DNA from: Bilabrum cf. latius
Lineage: Eukaryota > Bigyra: Bicosoecida > Bigyra > Bicosoecida
Reading direction: 5' to 3'
NCBI GenBank assembly: GCA_965178125.1
Contig: OZ237753.1
Coordinates: 868,001-932,000 of the forward strand
DNA: 64,000 nt
This document shows, one piece after another, positions 1 to 12,800 of this stretch. The first letter of the stretch is position 1. Each line of letters begins with the position of its first letter. The notes beneath the pieces were generated by a model, which was given only the letters and a program-made list of their open reading frames with translations, was not told the DNA's origin and ran no database searches. The translations under genes and the position numbers were made by a program.

Positions 1-743
1 CTGTGCTTCCGAGACGAGCTGCGGTTCGGCCGTGTAGAACGACCCTGTCTGGGAGAATCCACACCGCTCAAGTCGCCATTGCCAACCTCTGCATCCATCT
101 GCCCCTACACTGCCGCAACAAACCGATGGGATGAAGCGGGTGCAGAAATATCTGCCCCACCATTGGCAGCTTCACCTAGAGCCGGAACAACGCCGCTTCT
201 TTCGTCATCCGCCGGCGTGCGATGGCTCATGCCGAGCTCGTTGGGCATCGGATGGGCACGTAACACCGACTGCAGCTGGGCAGCGAGCGCAGCCTGCAGC
301 TCTGCAGGATTCTGTACATGGTCCGGCTGTAGCTCTGGACGAGTGTGAGAACCAGAACCAGCTAGTCGGGGGTCCTGCTGCTCTCGCACTCGTGGTGCAT
401 CTACTGGCAGCTGCACCGCTCCACCCCCACCACCCCCTCCACTGCCACCACGAGATGTGATCGAAGCGCGGTCCCCGAGCTACACAATCCCACCGCCGGT
501 TTCCTGCAGCAATTCAACCTCCTTGTCACCGTTGGTATCGGACGCAGGCGTGTCCCATGGGCCATCACTGGCCCCGGCAGGTGACCGGTGCTCACTATAG
601 CCTGTGGGCAAGTGGCGAGACCGCTGCTGGAGGCTGTCTCCTGCTTGTTTGCTCGCTTCCGAGGCATCTAATCGGATATGGAGCCTACTGGTCTGTCTCT
701 AAGGGCTGTTTAAATCGGTATTCGTGAGACTTTCTATTGGCAT
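1..743 (-). CDS. Gln-rich hypothetical protein, 3' end outside window
   Basis: The frame runs from an ATG at 743 down to the window edge without TGA or TAA, about 247 codons. It contains three in-frame TAG codons, the last at 105-107, which I read as Gln. The protein is hydrophilic: an N-terminal Q/S/R-rich part, a Gly run around residues 100-108 and a helix rich in Gln and Ala (about residues 140-165, A-E-L-Q-A-A-L-A-A-Q-L-Q). I recognise no domain and no membrane segment. It is transcribed away from the fimbrin pair, so the 747 bases between them hold both promoters. With the standard code it would look like three unrelated small ORFs. The frame is long and continuous, but without homology it remains a prediction. 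Confidence 0.55.
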
Positions 744-1490
744 GGTGCGACTGCCAGGCTCTCGACGGTCCGTCGCACGGCCGCTCCTGACGGATGACGG
801 GCTGAATGGGATCGAATCGCGATACCCAGCTGTGGTTTGTACATCTGCTGGTGATGCAGGGTCGTTGGCTCTCGAACGATTCGAGAAGGCAGAGCGTCGC
901 TGTGGAACGTCTTGCTATCCCTCAGGGAGCCTCGGCAAAACATCTCCTTGATGCCTGCGTTCGATAGGCTCTGCAATACCATGGCCGCCATTCTGTACCT
1001 GGCCGTGCGATTTAGATATCAGCATTGACAAATCGACTTGTGCAGCAATACAAGACGCTTTTTCGCTGCGTCCAGGAGAAACTCCACCGGTGGGTCGCTT
1101 GCTGGATTCACCTCTCGAGCCTCTCCAGTTCAGGTCAGCCGATCTGTGACGATCTCGGGCTCGATGTTTTTCAGAGGCAAGTCTCTAAATCTGTGCTTGG
1201 ACTTCGTCGAGAAGCGTGTGCCCAGACATGCTAGTCGTTGCGGTTTGGGGTCAGCCGTTCTTCTCGCAGCCTAGGCAAAATAGGCCGGTGCAACGCTCGC
1301 TGAGCTACTACTACTTGAATGATATATCTTGATCCCCACAATAAAATGTAATGGATCAGTGCATCATGCCACAGTTGTACGGAAGTTGTGGGAGCAGTTC
1401 TGAATTACGTCGGTATTAAACAGTGCAGTTTATGATGCAGTGCTCGCTTCTGGCGCGATCCAGACTCAACACCAATCCTAGACTTGGGCA
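744..1490. other. Intergenic region between divergent genes, nothing assigned
   Basis: Several short overlapping ORFs of 70-85 codons exist on both strands, but none has a domain or a spliced continuation that I can support. The stretch separates the divergent starts at 743 (-) and 1491 (+), so it should contain their promoters. The last part (about 1300-1480) is richer in A+T. Confidence 0.5.
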
Positions 1491-3522
1491 ATGGCTGCTG
1501 TTGCTGGGGCTGTCCCAGACGATATCGTAGAGCAGGCGAAGAAAGTTGGAATCGCCGAGAAGGCTGCTTCTAGTCTATACAAGGCGTTCAAATCCTTTGA
1601 TGCAGATAACAGCGGCGCTGTTGATCGGTCAGAGCTTTGCAAAGCATTGGAGCTCTCGGGGGTCCGGGACGCACCACACCAAGTTGGACTGTTCTTCAAA
1701 TCAACAAAGACTGAAGCAGATGGCCGTGCAAATTTCTCGGAGTTCTGCCAGGTATGAGCAAGCGAAATATGCAAAGCTCTCGTCTCTCGTTGACATTCGT
1801 CTCACAAGTTCCTCTGTCAGGAGCCCGAAGTCCCCACGCCGCCCTCCATCGCAGATAATCGCCAAATTTAAATCATCCTCCGGCATCGGTGCCGTGGTAC
1901 TCAAAGCATCTGGCCTGAAGACCTTGGAGGGAGTGACCGGAAAGCATTCTTACAGCGACGACGAGCGCATCGCTTTCGCCGAGCACCTCAACAACGTCTT
2001 CTCCGATGATGCATACCTCTCTGGTAGCAAGTACTTCCCCGTCGACACCGAGACCAGCGAGCTTTTCGAGGCCATCTCAGACGGAATCGCACTCTGCAAG
2101 CTCGTGAACCTGGCCAGCCCCGAGACCATCGACGAGCGCACCATCAACTTCCCAAAGAAAGGAAAGAGCCTAAACCGGTGGGAGATGCAGGAGAACCAGA
2201 AGCTGGCCATCAACTCTGCCAAGGCCGTGGGGTGCAAGGTGGTGAACCTGCATGCCGACGACCTGATCGACTGCGTGGCCACGAGCAAGGAGTACATCGT
2301 GCTGGGCATCGTGTGGCAGCTGGTGCGCATGCAGCTGCTGCGGAGCATCAACGTGAAGGAGAAGCCGGAGATGATCCTGCTGCTGAAGGAGGGCGAGGAG
2401 CTGAAGGACCTGCTGAAGCTGGCCCCTGAGAAGATCCTGCTGCGGTGGTTCAACTACCACCTGGACAAGGGTGGGTACGGGAAGAAGATCAAGAACCTGG
2501 GATCTGACCTGAAGGACAGCCAGGCCTTCTTGGTGCTGCTGGGGCAGATCGACGCGTCTTGCGTGAAGGAGGGGGCGTCGGCCATCGCAGACTCGAAGGA
2601 GCGGGCCGCCGCCGTCATCGACGCGGCCCGCGCCATCGGGGCCAAGAGCTTCATCAAGCCGGTTGATATTATTGTAGGCAACAGGCGCCTGATTCTGGCG
2701 CTGGTGGCTCAGATCTTCAACACCAACAGCGGACTGGAGATCAAGAAGGAGGAGGTGGAGGCGGCTTTCGAGGCGGCCGGCTTGGGCGAGGACGACGACT
2801 CGTCCGCCAACCGCGAGGTGCGCACGTACAAGCAGTGGGCGTCCTCGTTCGACCTGTCCTCAACGTCCATCGGCGGCGACTCCACCACGCTGACGGACAT
2901 GCGGGAGAACATCCGGGACGGGGTTGCGCTGCTGCAGCTGATCGAATGCATGCAGCCCGGGCTCGTGGACAAGAAGAAGTGCACGCTGAAGCGGTCCAAG
3001 CTGAACAAGTTCAAGGAGGTGGAGAACTGCAACTACGCTGTGGAGCTGCTGACCAAGGAGCTCAAGGTCAACCTGCCGGGCATCGGCGGTGTGGATGTGA
3101 ACACGGCAAAGCCGAACGTGATGGAGGCGATCATGTGGCAGCTGATGCGGCTGTCTGTCATCAAGCTGCTCAAGAAGCTGGGAGGGGGCAAGGAACCCAA
3201 GGACTCAGAGATCGTGTCTTGGGCCAACAAGACCGTGGCTGCCAGCGGGAGCGAGCGCAAGATTTCGTCTTTCCGCGACAAGTCGATCGCAAACGGTCGG
3301 TTCCTGCTAGACCTGCTTGCGGCGATCGAGCCTCGCGCGATCAACGAGGAGCTGGTGACGGATGGAAGCACCGACGAGGAGGTCAAGCAGAACTGCAGAT
3401 ACGTTCTGTCTGTGGCGCGCAAGATTGGCGCCAGTGTGTACATCACCTGGGAGGACATCGCGGAGGTGAAGCCCAAGATGGTGATGCAGCTCATCGCAGG
3501 TATCAAGGGTAAATCTGGGTAA
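1491..3522 (+). CDS. Fimbrin/plastin A (actin-bundling protein), degenerate second EF-hand
   Basis: Two exons, 1491-1751 and 1855-3522, joined in phase 0 across a 103-base GT-AG intron; 642 residues, close to animal and plant fimbrins (about 630-650). Residues 1-87 hold EF-hands. The first has a canonical D-A-D-N-S-G loop ending in E. The second (F-F-K-S-T-K-T-E-A-D-G-R) has lost the acidic ligands. Exon 2 holds two actin-binding modules of two calponin-homology (CH) domains each, with typical signatures such as G-I-A-L-C-K-L-V-N and G-V-A-L-L-Q-L-I-E. Fimbrins crosslink parallel actin filaments and Ca2+ binding to the EF-hands loosens bundling. The stop is TAA and there is no in-frame TAG. 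A near-identical paralogue lies 344 bases downstream. The alternative of reading through the intron gives a frame without EF-hands. Confidence 0.93.
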
Positions 3523-3866
3523 TTTTGGCCTCTGGTCAATCTTCCCAGTGTTGTAGAACTGCTTAACTTCCAACTATTCTTGTCAGTCCCTCTTTTTGTT
3601 AAGTGCACGGTACAGAAAAATGGCGAATGCAATCCGGGCCCTTGCGGGTGTGTAGGTCTTCCCAAAGTCACTGTTTTTGCTGTCATTAGTTCGTATACGT
3701 TATGAATTTCTAACTGGTCCCGCACAGGAGTTCCAAAGAAGTCTCTAAAGCTTACGTTAGATAAATACTGTGGTTGCGACCAGATGTGCGACCGTGAAAA
3801 TCCGGTTTTATTCGACCCAAGCTTCTCTTGCCTGATCCGTTCAGTCTCGTCCTCGCTGTTAGAGCC
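3523..3866. other. Intergenic spacer between tandem fimbrin genes
   Basis: A 344-base A+T-richer spacer. An ATG at 3828 is in frame with the fimbrin B start at 3867 and would add 13 residues. I prefer 3867 because it aligns with the M-A-A-V start of fimbrin A. No other gene seen. Confidence 0.5.
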
Positions 3867-6157
3867 ATGGCAGCTGTTGGTGGTGCAGTACCAGCTGACA
3901 TGTCTGAAGTTGCAAATAAGGCAGGGCTCCCTGAAGATCAGCATGCCCACATTTATGAAGCATTCACGGCCTTTGACACAGACAAGAGCGGGAAGATTGA
4001 TGAATCAGAGCTCGGTGGTGCGCTCGAAGCTGCCGGAGCCAAGGCAAAGAAGGTGAAAGTGCGGGCAATTCTAGCTGAGATGGACAAGGATGGTGACAAG
4101 CAGATCGATTTTGGCGAGTTTTGCGAAGTGAGATCCACCGCAAAGCTGTCCCACGTGGCGGAGCAGCTTATGTCGAAGTGATGCGCAGTGGAGGTCCAGT
4201 ATTAAACATCGATACTATTGTAACTACACCTTCGTTGGTTGAGATTCGGCCTGGTCACGGTGCAAAGCATGACTGGTTGACTTCAGATGCCTCGAATCGA
4301 TTCGCCGCTTGATGGCATTGCTGACCAGATCAGCAGTTGAGATCCGTATAGTTGCGCGTTGTGTTCACGTTAAATGTTTTAGGTGCAGCATTCGTTCCTT
4401 GCCTGATTCGCTGTGGTCAAGCCACCTGCTTTCCCGCTGTGTGCATCTTCTTCGGCTTGCAGGCAGTCATGAAGGTCACGGAGTCTTCCAGCCTTGGAAA
4501 GGCCGTGCTCAAATCTTCGGGTTTGAAAACTTTGAAGGGAGTGACCGGAAAGCATTCTTACAGCGACGACGAGCGCATCGCTTTCGCCGAGCACCTCAAC
4601 AACGTCTTCTCCGATGATGCATACCTCTCTGGTAGCAAGTACTTCCCCGTCGACACCGAGACCAGCGAGCTTTTCGAGGCCATCTCAGACGGAATCGCAC
4701 TCTGCAAGCTCGTGAACCTGGCCAGCCCCGAGACCATCGACGAGCGCACCATCAACTTCCCAAAGAAGTCTGGCAAGAAGTCCAAGCTGAACCGGTGGGA
4801 GATGCAGGAGAACCAGAAGCTGGCCATCAACTCTGCCAAGGCCGTGGGGTGCAAGGTGGTGAACCTGCATGCCGACGACCTGATCGACTGCGTGGCCACG
4901 AGCAAGGAGTACATCGTGCTGGGCATCGTGTGGCAGCTGGTGCGCATGCAGCTGCTGCGGAGCATCAACGTGAAGGAGAAGCCGGAGATGATCCTGCTGC
5001 TGAAGGAGGGCGAGGAGCTGAAGGACCTGCTGAAGCTGGCCCCTGAGAAGATCCTGCTGCGGTGGTTCAACTACCACCTGGACAAGGGTGGGTACGGGAA
5101 GAAGATCAAGAACCTGGGATCTGACCTGAAGGACAGCCAGGCCTTCTTGGTGCTGCTGGGGCAGATCGACGCGTCTTGCGTGAAGGAGGGGGCGTCGGCC
5201 ATCGCAGACTCGAAGGAGCGGGCCGCCGCCGTCATCGACGCGGCCCGCGCCATCGGGGCCAAGAGCTTCATCAAGCCGGCGGACATCGTGTCGGGCAACA
5301 AGCGCCTGATTCTGGCACTGGTGGCTCAGATCTTCAACACCAACAGCGGACTGGAGATCAAGAAGGAGGAGGTGGAGGCGGCTTTCGAGGCGGCCGGCTT
5401 GGGCGACGAGGACGACGACTCGTCCGCCAACCGCGAGGTGCGCACGTACAAGCAGTGGGCGTCCTCGTTCGACCTGTCCTCAACGTCCATCGGCGGCGAC
5501 TCCACCACGCTGACGGACATGCGGGAGAACATCCGGGACGGGGTTGCGCTGCTGCAGCTGATCGAATGCATGCAGCCCGGGCTCGTGGACAAGAAGAAGT
5601 GCACGCTGAAGCGGTCCAAGCTGAACAAGTTCAAGGAGGTGGAGAACTGCAACTACGCTGTGGAGCTGCTGACCAAGGAGCTCAAGGTCAACCTGCCGGG
5701 CATCGGCGGTGTGGACATCAACGGCGCTCGCGCGAACGTGATGGAGGCGATCATGTGGCAGCTGATGCGGCTGTCTGTCATTAAGCTGCTCAAGGAGCTG
5801 GGAGGGGGCAAGGAACCCAAGGACTCAGAGATCGTGTCTTGGGCCAACAAGACCGTGGCTGCCAGCGGGAGCGAGCGCAAGATTTCGTCTTTCCGCGACA
5901 AGTCGATCGCAAACGGTCGGTTCCTGCTAGACCTGCTTGCGGCGATCGAGCCCCGCGCGATCAACGAGGAGCTGGTGACGGATGGAAGCACCGACGAGGA
6001 GATCAAGCAGAACAACAGGTACGTCATCTCGGTGGCGCGCAAGATTGGCGCCGGCGTGTTTCTCACCTGGGAGGACATCGCGGAGGTGAAGCCCAAGATG
6101 GTGATGCAGCTCATCGCTGCTATCATGCACGTGGCCAAGATCAAGGCGGCCAAGTGA
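3867..6157 (+). CDS. Fimbrin/plastin B (actin-bundling protein)
   Basis: Exons 3867-4127 and 4463-6157, phase 0, intron of 335 bases; 651 residues; stop TGA. Exon 1 is again exactly 87 codons, so gene structure is shared with fimbrin A. Both EF-hands are intact here: D-T-D-K-S-G-K-I-D and D-K-D-G-D-K-Q-I-D. Exon 2 encodes four CH domains in two actin-binding modules. From about 4540 to 6110 the DNA is almost identical to 1928-3500 in fimbrin A, with a few clustered differences (for example a short insertion after F-P-K-K and the last 40 codons), whereas exon 1 and the intron are strongly diverged. That pattern suggests gene conversion or a duplication with selection only on the 3' part. No in-frame TAG. 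The intact EF-hands suggest B is the Ca2+-regulated copy. Confidence 0.94.
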
Positions 6158-6852
6158 TTCGGCTCTGTCTTCGGGGGGACCCAGTACATGCCTCGCCTGC
6201 CGGATCCTGTCGCATCATCCGTTTGAGCCGATAAGATGGTAGGTCTGGCTTGTACTAGTAGCATGTTTGGCATGCTCTTTCGAAGACATGGGCTCTTTGA
6301 TAAGCGTGTGCAGCGTGCAGCGTCACCCACACGTCACCGCACTCGTCATTCATTGCAATTCGAAGATGAAGATCCAACCCGACAACACACGACGTATTCC
6401 GCTGATCACATTTGGGCTCTTGTTAAAAGCCAGGCACTTCGATTCGAGGCACCACAGCATCTAAGTAAGTTGTGTACTGTGATGTATACCTTGCGAGTCT
6501 GTCATATTCTGTATTGGAGTCTATACGTGCGATATCGTTGTTTGCGTCAGCACAACAGTAGTTGGGTGCGGCGCACCCTCGTAAACGTTGCATTTATACC
6601 CATGTTCACGAGCAAATACGTTTTCAATATGTTAGTTGTGACACTAGTGCGCCATGACATTTGATTTGGGGCATTGTAGTAGCTAGTAGGTGCTCACTTG
6701 ACATATTCCGCAACCGGGTTAGGTGGACAGGAGATCCATGATGGCTCAATTTGCTGCCAATGAGAAAGAGTCGACGCGTAATCATCAGGTATTCCGAAGA
6801 TGCTAATATATTAATTCACTGTCTCCTCATTGCAGCAAGAGACTATACTAAA
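6158..6852. other. Intergenic region, one weak ORF
   Basis: 695 bases of moderate G+C. An ORF at 6236-6664 (142 codons, TGA stop) has no recognisable domain, and its composition is unlike the neighbouring genes. I treat it as fimbrin B 3' UTR plus the receptor promoter. An ATG at 6751 is in frame with the receptor start at 6853, but 6853 directly begins a signal peptide. Confidence 0.4.
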
Positions 6853-9800
6853 ATGCGGACGTGCATAGGCGTTCTCGCTGCCATTGCGAGCGTTGTGGTC
6901 TCGATTGAGCTTCCCGCTACGACGAGCTTTTCCCTGAGTTCGTCGCGAGGATCCATTCTCATTGGTACAGTTCGTGACTCCTCTAGTTCTGATGCGTCCT
7001 ATTCCATCCAGTCTGGTGGCTCGTTCGGGTGAGTATTTGCAGCAACAGCCTGCGAGGTCGCACGCGGTCGCACCGTTCGATCGGTTCGGCACAACTATGT
7101 CCACTAATCAGACATTCTTGTAATTGTTTTGTGCGTACGTTCGTGTTCGCAGATCCGACAGGAGCTTCGCCATAGACGAGATCTCAGGCCGCGTGATCCT
7201 GACGGGCGGAACTTTCGAGGCTGCCAGCCACACTCTCGTGGTCCGGGGCACTGAGCCCGACGGAGCCTTCGGTGAGACAGACGTAACCATCAGCTTCTCA
7301 GATCTGGGCCAATCGTGTCCCATCGATCACGTGAGCATCGGCACGAGCGGGGCCTCGTGCGCAACTTCCGCAAATGGCCAATTTTGGTGCTGGGGAAGCT
7401 GCCACCCCGACACGTGCGGGTACTCCGGCGCAGCCGAGACCACAGCTGCGTCCCTCCGAGATGCAGACAACCGGATCGGCCTGGCTGCCGCCCTGCAGCC
7501 GATGCCCTTCGCCCCCACCGCTGCCGAGGGAAGGGTCGTGGAGGTGCTGGGGCTCGCGGGAGAAAGCACCGCCCAGCAGACCCAGTGCCTCAGGACCGAG
7601 CTGGGGAACATCAGGTGCTGGGGAAACGCAGACTATACACCGTACAACAACATCAACAACAACATCATCGCTAACCCCGGGGACGCCCCTGTGCAGCGGG
7701 GCCTGGGCCCCGTGTCTGTGGGGCTCGCCAACGTGCCTGCCCAGCGGACCGCCGTGGCCCTGTACGCGGGCGTGAACCACTTCTGTGCCGTGCTAGACCA
7801 GGTGATCGCCGGTCGATCCAACCTGGAGTGCTGGGGCAGTCGTACGCTGTTCGAGTCCGACTCGGCCATCGACAGCACCGCGGGTGCGTCTCCCTTCTCT
7901 CTCGGGGGTGAGATCGTGGACCTCGGGGGAAGGACCGTCAAGTCCACACCACACGCGGTGGGACTGTCTCGCCACACTGGTTGCGCGCTGACGACCGATG
8001 ATGAGGTGTATTGCTTCGGCCGCGACATCCTGGACTCGACTCGGGTGATTAGCTAGGTTGAGATCGGGATATCCATGGCGAGCTCCTTTGTGCCTGGAAT
8101 GATCGGAGCCAACACCCGGGCGGTGTGCGTGCTTCTAGTCGACTCAAGCGACAACCCCATCTCAGCCTGCTTCGGAACGATCGTGCATCACGGCACTGCC
8201 TTCGGGTCGAGTGCAGCATCTCCCCCATATCAAACAACATAGCGTAGTCTGGGGAAAATCACAAGCTGGTCAACTCTTAGCACTGTGGCAATATCGAATA
8301 TTCAGGGCGCACCAGTATCCTATGCTGTTGTGCAAGGTGGAGTCTGCATCGCGTTCAAGGACAGTCCTCGCCGAAACGGGCCAAGGATCCAGTGCGCCCG
8401 TCATGGGCTGGAGGGCGACTCCTTCGGGGATCCGGCTGATCGGCGGACCTTCCACGTGTTTCCAAAGCTCCGCAACGGATGGAGAGAGATATATACCGAA
8501 AAGTAGGCCGGAGTTTAGGTGACAACCTCTACTACACAGACCGTGCGGTCCATCTACGGCAAAGGGTGCGCGGTGTGCGCCATCGTCGACGGGCTTACCC
8601 CCGGCAGCACTGGCGACGTGCGGTGCTTCGGTTGCGACGGTGAGGGCTACACACTCTTCGGCAACAGCGCACGGGGCACGCTTGGGTATGGCACGGATCT
8701 GACAGGGCCCGTGGGCTCGTCTGACTTCAGCGGCAACGTAGTCGCTGGGTACGCTGCGACAGCTCGGACTCACTCTTTCGCTGGGTCTCGGTGTAGCACG
8801 AACACCGCAAGCATGCTCGAGTTCACGAGTCCGACGGTACGTCAAGAGATCTCTATCGAAGAAGGTCCCGCTGGCAGGACAGTGGTGCAGGCAGCTGCCA
8901 CTCCCAGTGCTCCGGGTGCCACTGTGTACTACTGGCTGGATGCTGCCTTCTCCGACTCGAGCAAGTTTACGTGCGACCCGATGACCGGCGAGGTCACCAT
9001 CAACGACGAGACTGACCTTGAGTCTCTTTCCGAGGATGAGCGCACGTCCTAGCTGGGTCTGCTTGCGTTCTAGTCTGGCCTCGATGAGCAGTTCATGGGG
9101 TTCGTCCGGTTCTCGGTCCAGATTACTGACGCAGTCGAACCCATCGAGTTCTCCACTCCGAGCCAGGCAGTTGCCCAGGCCCTTGCTTACGACGGCGTGT
9201 TTGAGTACACGATCGAGGACCCGCTCGCTGTGCTGCCCAACCCAAGCGGCTCTGGCATCCGAGTGACCTCTGGGGTCCAGGCATCCGCTAGTGGCAGTGG
9301 TATTGACTCTCTGGGAGTGCAGACCGTGGTAAGGTCCGCGATCAAGCCCGGCGCCACCTTGCTCGATGCCTCTGATGTAACTGTTTCGATCGGCACCTCC
9401 AGCTCAGAAGGCATCGTGCTCGTGGTCGACCGCGAAGACCTTTCACCTGGCGAGTACGGCATCCACGTGCAGCTGGTGGGACTCGACGACGCGGGCTAGG
9501 TGGTCCCAGGGTCCGAGCAGCCGATCGTGGTGTTCATCGTGTTCAGCGTGTCTTGCGGCACGGGCGAGCGACTGACCCAGACCGGCACATGCGCCGTGTG
9601 CGCCCCCGGCACGTTTTCTGCTGCAGGTGCCACCGAATGCACCCCGTGCCCCGCGACTGGCTTTCAGGACGAGGAGGGACAGGGCGAGTGCAAGGTGTGC
9701 GCAGAGGAGCTGCCTGCCCAGCGATGGCTCAAGCACAGCAGTCCCGGCCAATCTACTCCGTGCCCAGTGTGCGACGAGACCGCCGTGGCAGAGGGCACTG

Positions 9801-12800
9801 ACGCCCGGTCGACGTGCGTGTGTCCATCCGATTCGTACGAGAAGAACCCGGCGGCTGGCAGGACAGGCACGGAGTTGCAGTGCGCCGAGATCCCCGTGAT
9901 TGCAGCCGTCGGAGACAGCACGGAGAACCTGGTGGAGCACTCGCTGGGTGCACCGCAGGGCCAGTCCCGCGGTCTGCCGTCCGACGCCAGTCCCATGACG
10001 TTCACCGCCGCTCGTCTGGATGCAGCTGCGACCTCGCCCCGGTTCCGTCTGGTTGCTCTGGACACGCCAGCGACGTCGATCGGATTCGGGCTCGCGTCAG
10101 CGGCCGGCGAGTCGGGCAGCAGCAGTCAGGATGCTTCTTCTAGCACGGCGCTGGTGGACGTGTTCGAGTCGACCAACAAGGCGCTCGCATTCTGGGACTA
10201 CGAGGCCTTCGTGGCCGCCACTGGCGGGCCTGCCGCAGCCACAGTGCGCGTGGTGCTCGATGACGGAATCAGCGGGTCCCCGTGCGCTGCTGGGCAGGAG
10301 CTGAGCTCTGCATGTGCCGCAAGTCCCGCAAGCTCTGACCTGACCGTTTCCATCACGGACATCCTCGACCAGCCCCACATCAAGCTCGCGGGCAGTGTGC
10401 TCGTCATCACCGAGAACCAGCTGGGTATCACCGCAGCAGGCGATGCCAGCCAGTGGCCAGAGGCACCCCGCACTAACGCTGTGGGTGAGCTCGGATCTGC
10501 TCTGGTGGCAGCAGGCGTGCAGGACCCCAAGAACGGTGAGACTGTGTCTGTAGTGTGCACCGACAGCGAGGACTCAGTCATCGCTGCGTTTGTGTCCACT
10601 GACCTGAAGGCCACTAGTGCCGTGAACTTCGAGTCCATGGCGGGCAAGAGCGGAGCCACCAGAGAGGGATCCAGCGTGTTCTTCGACGGGCAGTGCATCG
10701 CTGAAAGGAAGAGCGGCGAGTGCCCGCCCGGAATGCCTGTGTTCATCTGCCAGTCGATTATCGTGGACATCGACAGCGACGTGGTGCCGTTCAGGTTCCA
10801 GATCAGGGACGCACCCGATGCACCTGTGGAGGTGGGCTCTGGATTCGACGAGATGACCGTCCGGGAGCATGCACCTGCTGGCACTGGAGTCGGAGGTGCT
10901 TCATTCAGCGTGTTTGACGAGGATGAAGGGGCCAAGCTCAAATGCAGCGTGGAGGGTGCAGCTGCTTCGCTGTTCAAGGTATCGCCGGTTTTGGCCACCG
11001 CGGACGCAGACGGCTTCGTGGACAAGCAGAACATCCAGTCCGGGTCCAGTATCTCCAGCGCAATGTGGATGCTCAAGTCGACTGCAGAGCTCGACCACGA
11101 GAGCGAGGCGCTGGACGAGGACGGGCGCATCACCGTGCAGGTCGTGTGCGAGGACGAGACGGGCCTCAGCGTGTAGATGGAGGCGAGGACCGTGTGGGTG
11201 CAGGACGTCAACGAGAGACCCGTCGCTCTGGGCTTCATGGGAGATGGTGGAACGAGCGTTTCAGTGGACGAAAACGCTCCGGCAGGGACCGAGGTGGGCG
11301 TGTTCGAGGCAATGGACCCTGATGACGGCGAAGCAGGAACTCTGACCATGCGGCTAGAGGGTGCAGATGCGTCGAGCTTCAAGATCGAGATGCAGGACGG
11401 AGGCAGTGCGTCCAACGAGGGCGAGCTGGTGACCGGGGATAATTATTACATAGGAATGACCGTCATGGTACGGGAGGGGAATTCATTCATAACATTACGA
11501 AACAACGCGGCAGAAGGATCGGTCTGGATTGTGAGAGAGTTTTACGAGAATAGGCTAGGGAAGTATCTTCGGCTGCAAGATGCATTTGGACGCGAAACAT
11601 ATGGGCTGATCGGATATACATGGCATGGCGAGTTTCTGTACGACCTTGTCATCCCAGCAATGGGCCAGCAGCTGGGCCCCGGCACCACCCGCCGGGCCAG
11701 CATCAAAGTAGCAGACGGAGCCTAGTTGGACCACGAGGCCAAGAGCACGTACACGTTCGAGATCGTGGTGGACGATGAAACCGAAGAGGGACTCACCGGT
11801 GGCCGCAGGCTCACTGCCGATGGCAAGCCCAGGCGCCTCCTCGACACGCGTACCCAGGTGACCATCAGTGTGAACGACATCAACGAGGCGCCAGTGTTCT
11901 CCACCTCGCCGAGCACCAGCTATGAAGTCAACGAGAACACAGCTCCAGGCACTGAGCTGGCAGGAGACTCCCAGGTGGCCATTGACCAGGACGAGGGCGA
12001 CTCTGTGACCTACAGCCTCGTGAACAGCGCTGCAGCCTCCTTCTTCGCCATCCATCCCACGACGGGGCAGCTGCGACTGGCTGCCGGGGATGCACTCGAT
12101 TTCGAGGACAGCAGCACACCGAACGTGTTCGACTTCACCATCAGGGCAACGGACTCCGCCGGACTGATTGACACCCGTGACGTGCAGGTCAGCCTGCTCG
12201 ATGTCCAGGAGAGACCCTCCATCCAGGCCACTGGTGGGGCGCCATTCGAGGAGAACACCGCCCCTGTGACTCTGGCCGCCATCAGCTTCAGCGACCCCGA
12301 TGCCGCCGATGCCGGACTCTCTCGTTCCGACCTGACCATCGACTGCTCCGCGAGTGGCACGGCTGTCAGCGTGTCGCTTGCTGCTGGCGCCCTGCAGCTG
12401 CAGCTGGACGAGCCCTTGGACTTCGAGACGTTCGTGGATGCAACCTGCACCGTGACCATTACCGACACGGCTGGAAATATCGCTTCCACCGAAGTAGAAC
12501 TGACCGTGCAGGATGCACCCGAGGCCCCGGTGCTGTCCGAGGAGGTGTACAGCTACTCGGTGGATGAGAATGCAGACCTCGGCGATCCGATCCTGGCCAG
12601 TGGAACTGTGATCGCGGCCACGGATGAGGACGCGGGCCAGTAGGTACAACTGCGGTTCTCCATCACTGGTAGGAACACCTGGAAGGTGTACGTGAACCCC
12701 TCGACCGGCGCACTGATCTACTGTGGGCGCGGCGAGAACTACGAGTCCTTCCCTGTGGGCCAGGAGTACCTCGAGTACACCCTGCACGTCACCGACACGA

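Noticed and set aside
6236-6664. 142-codon ORF between fimbrin B and the receptor
   Set aside because: No domain, odd composition and no splice partners; kept as intergenic.
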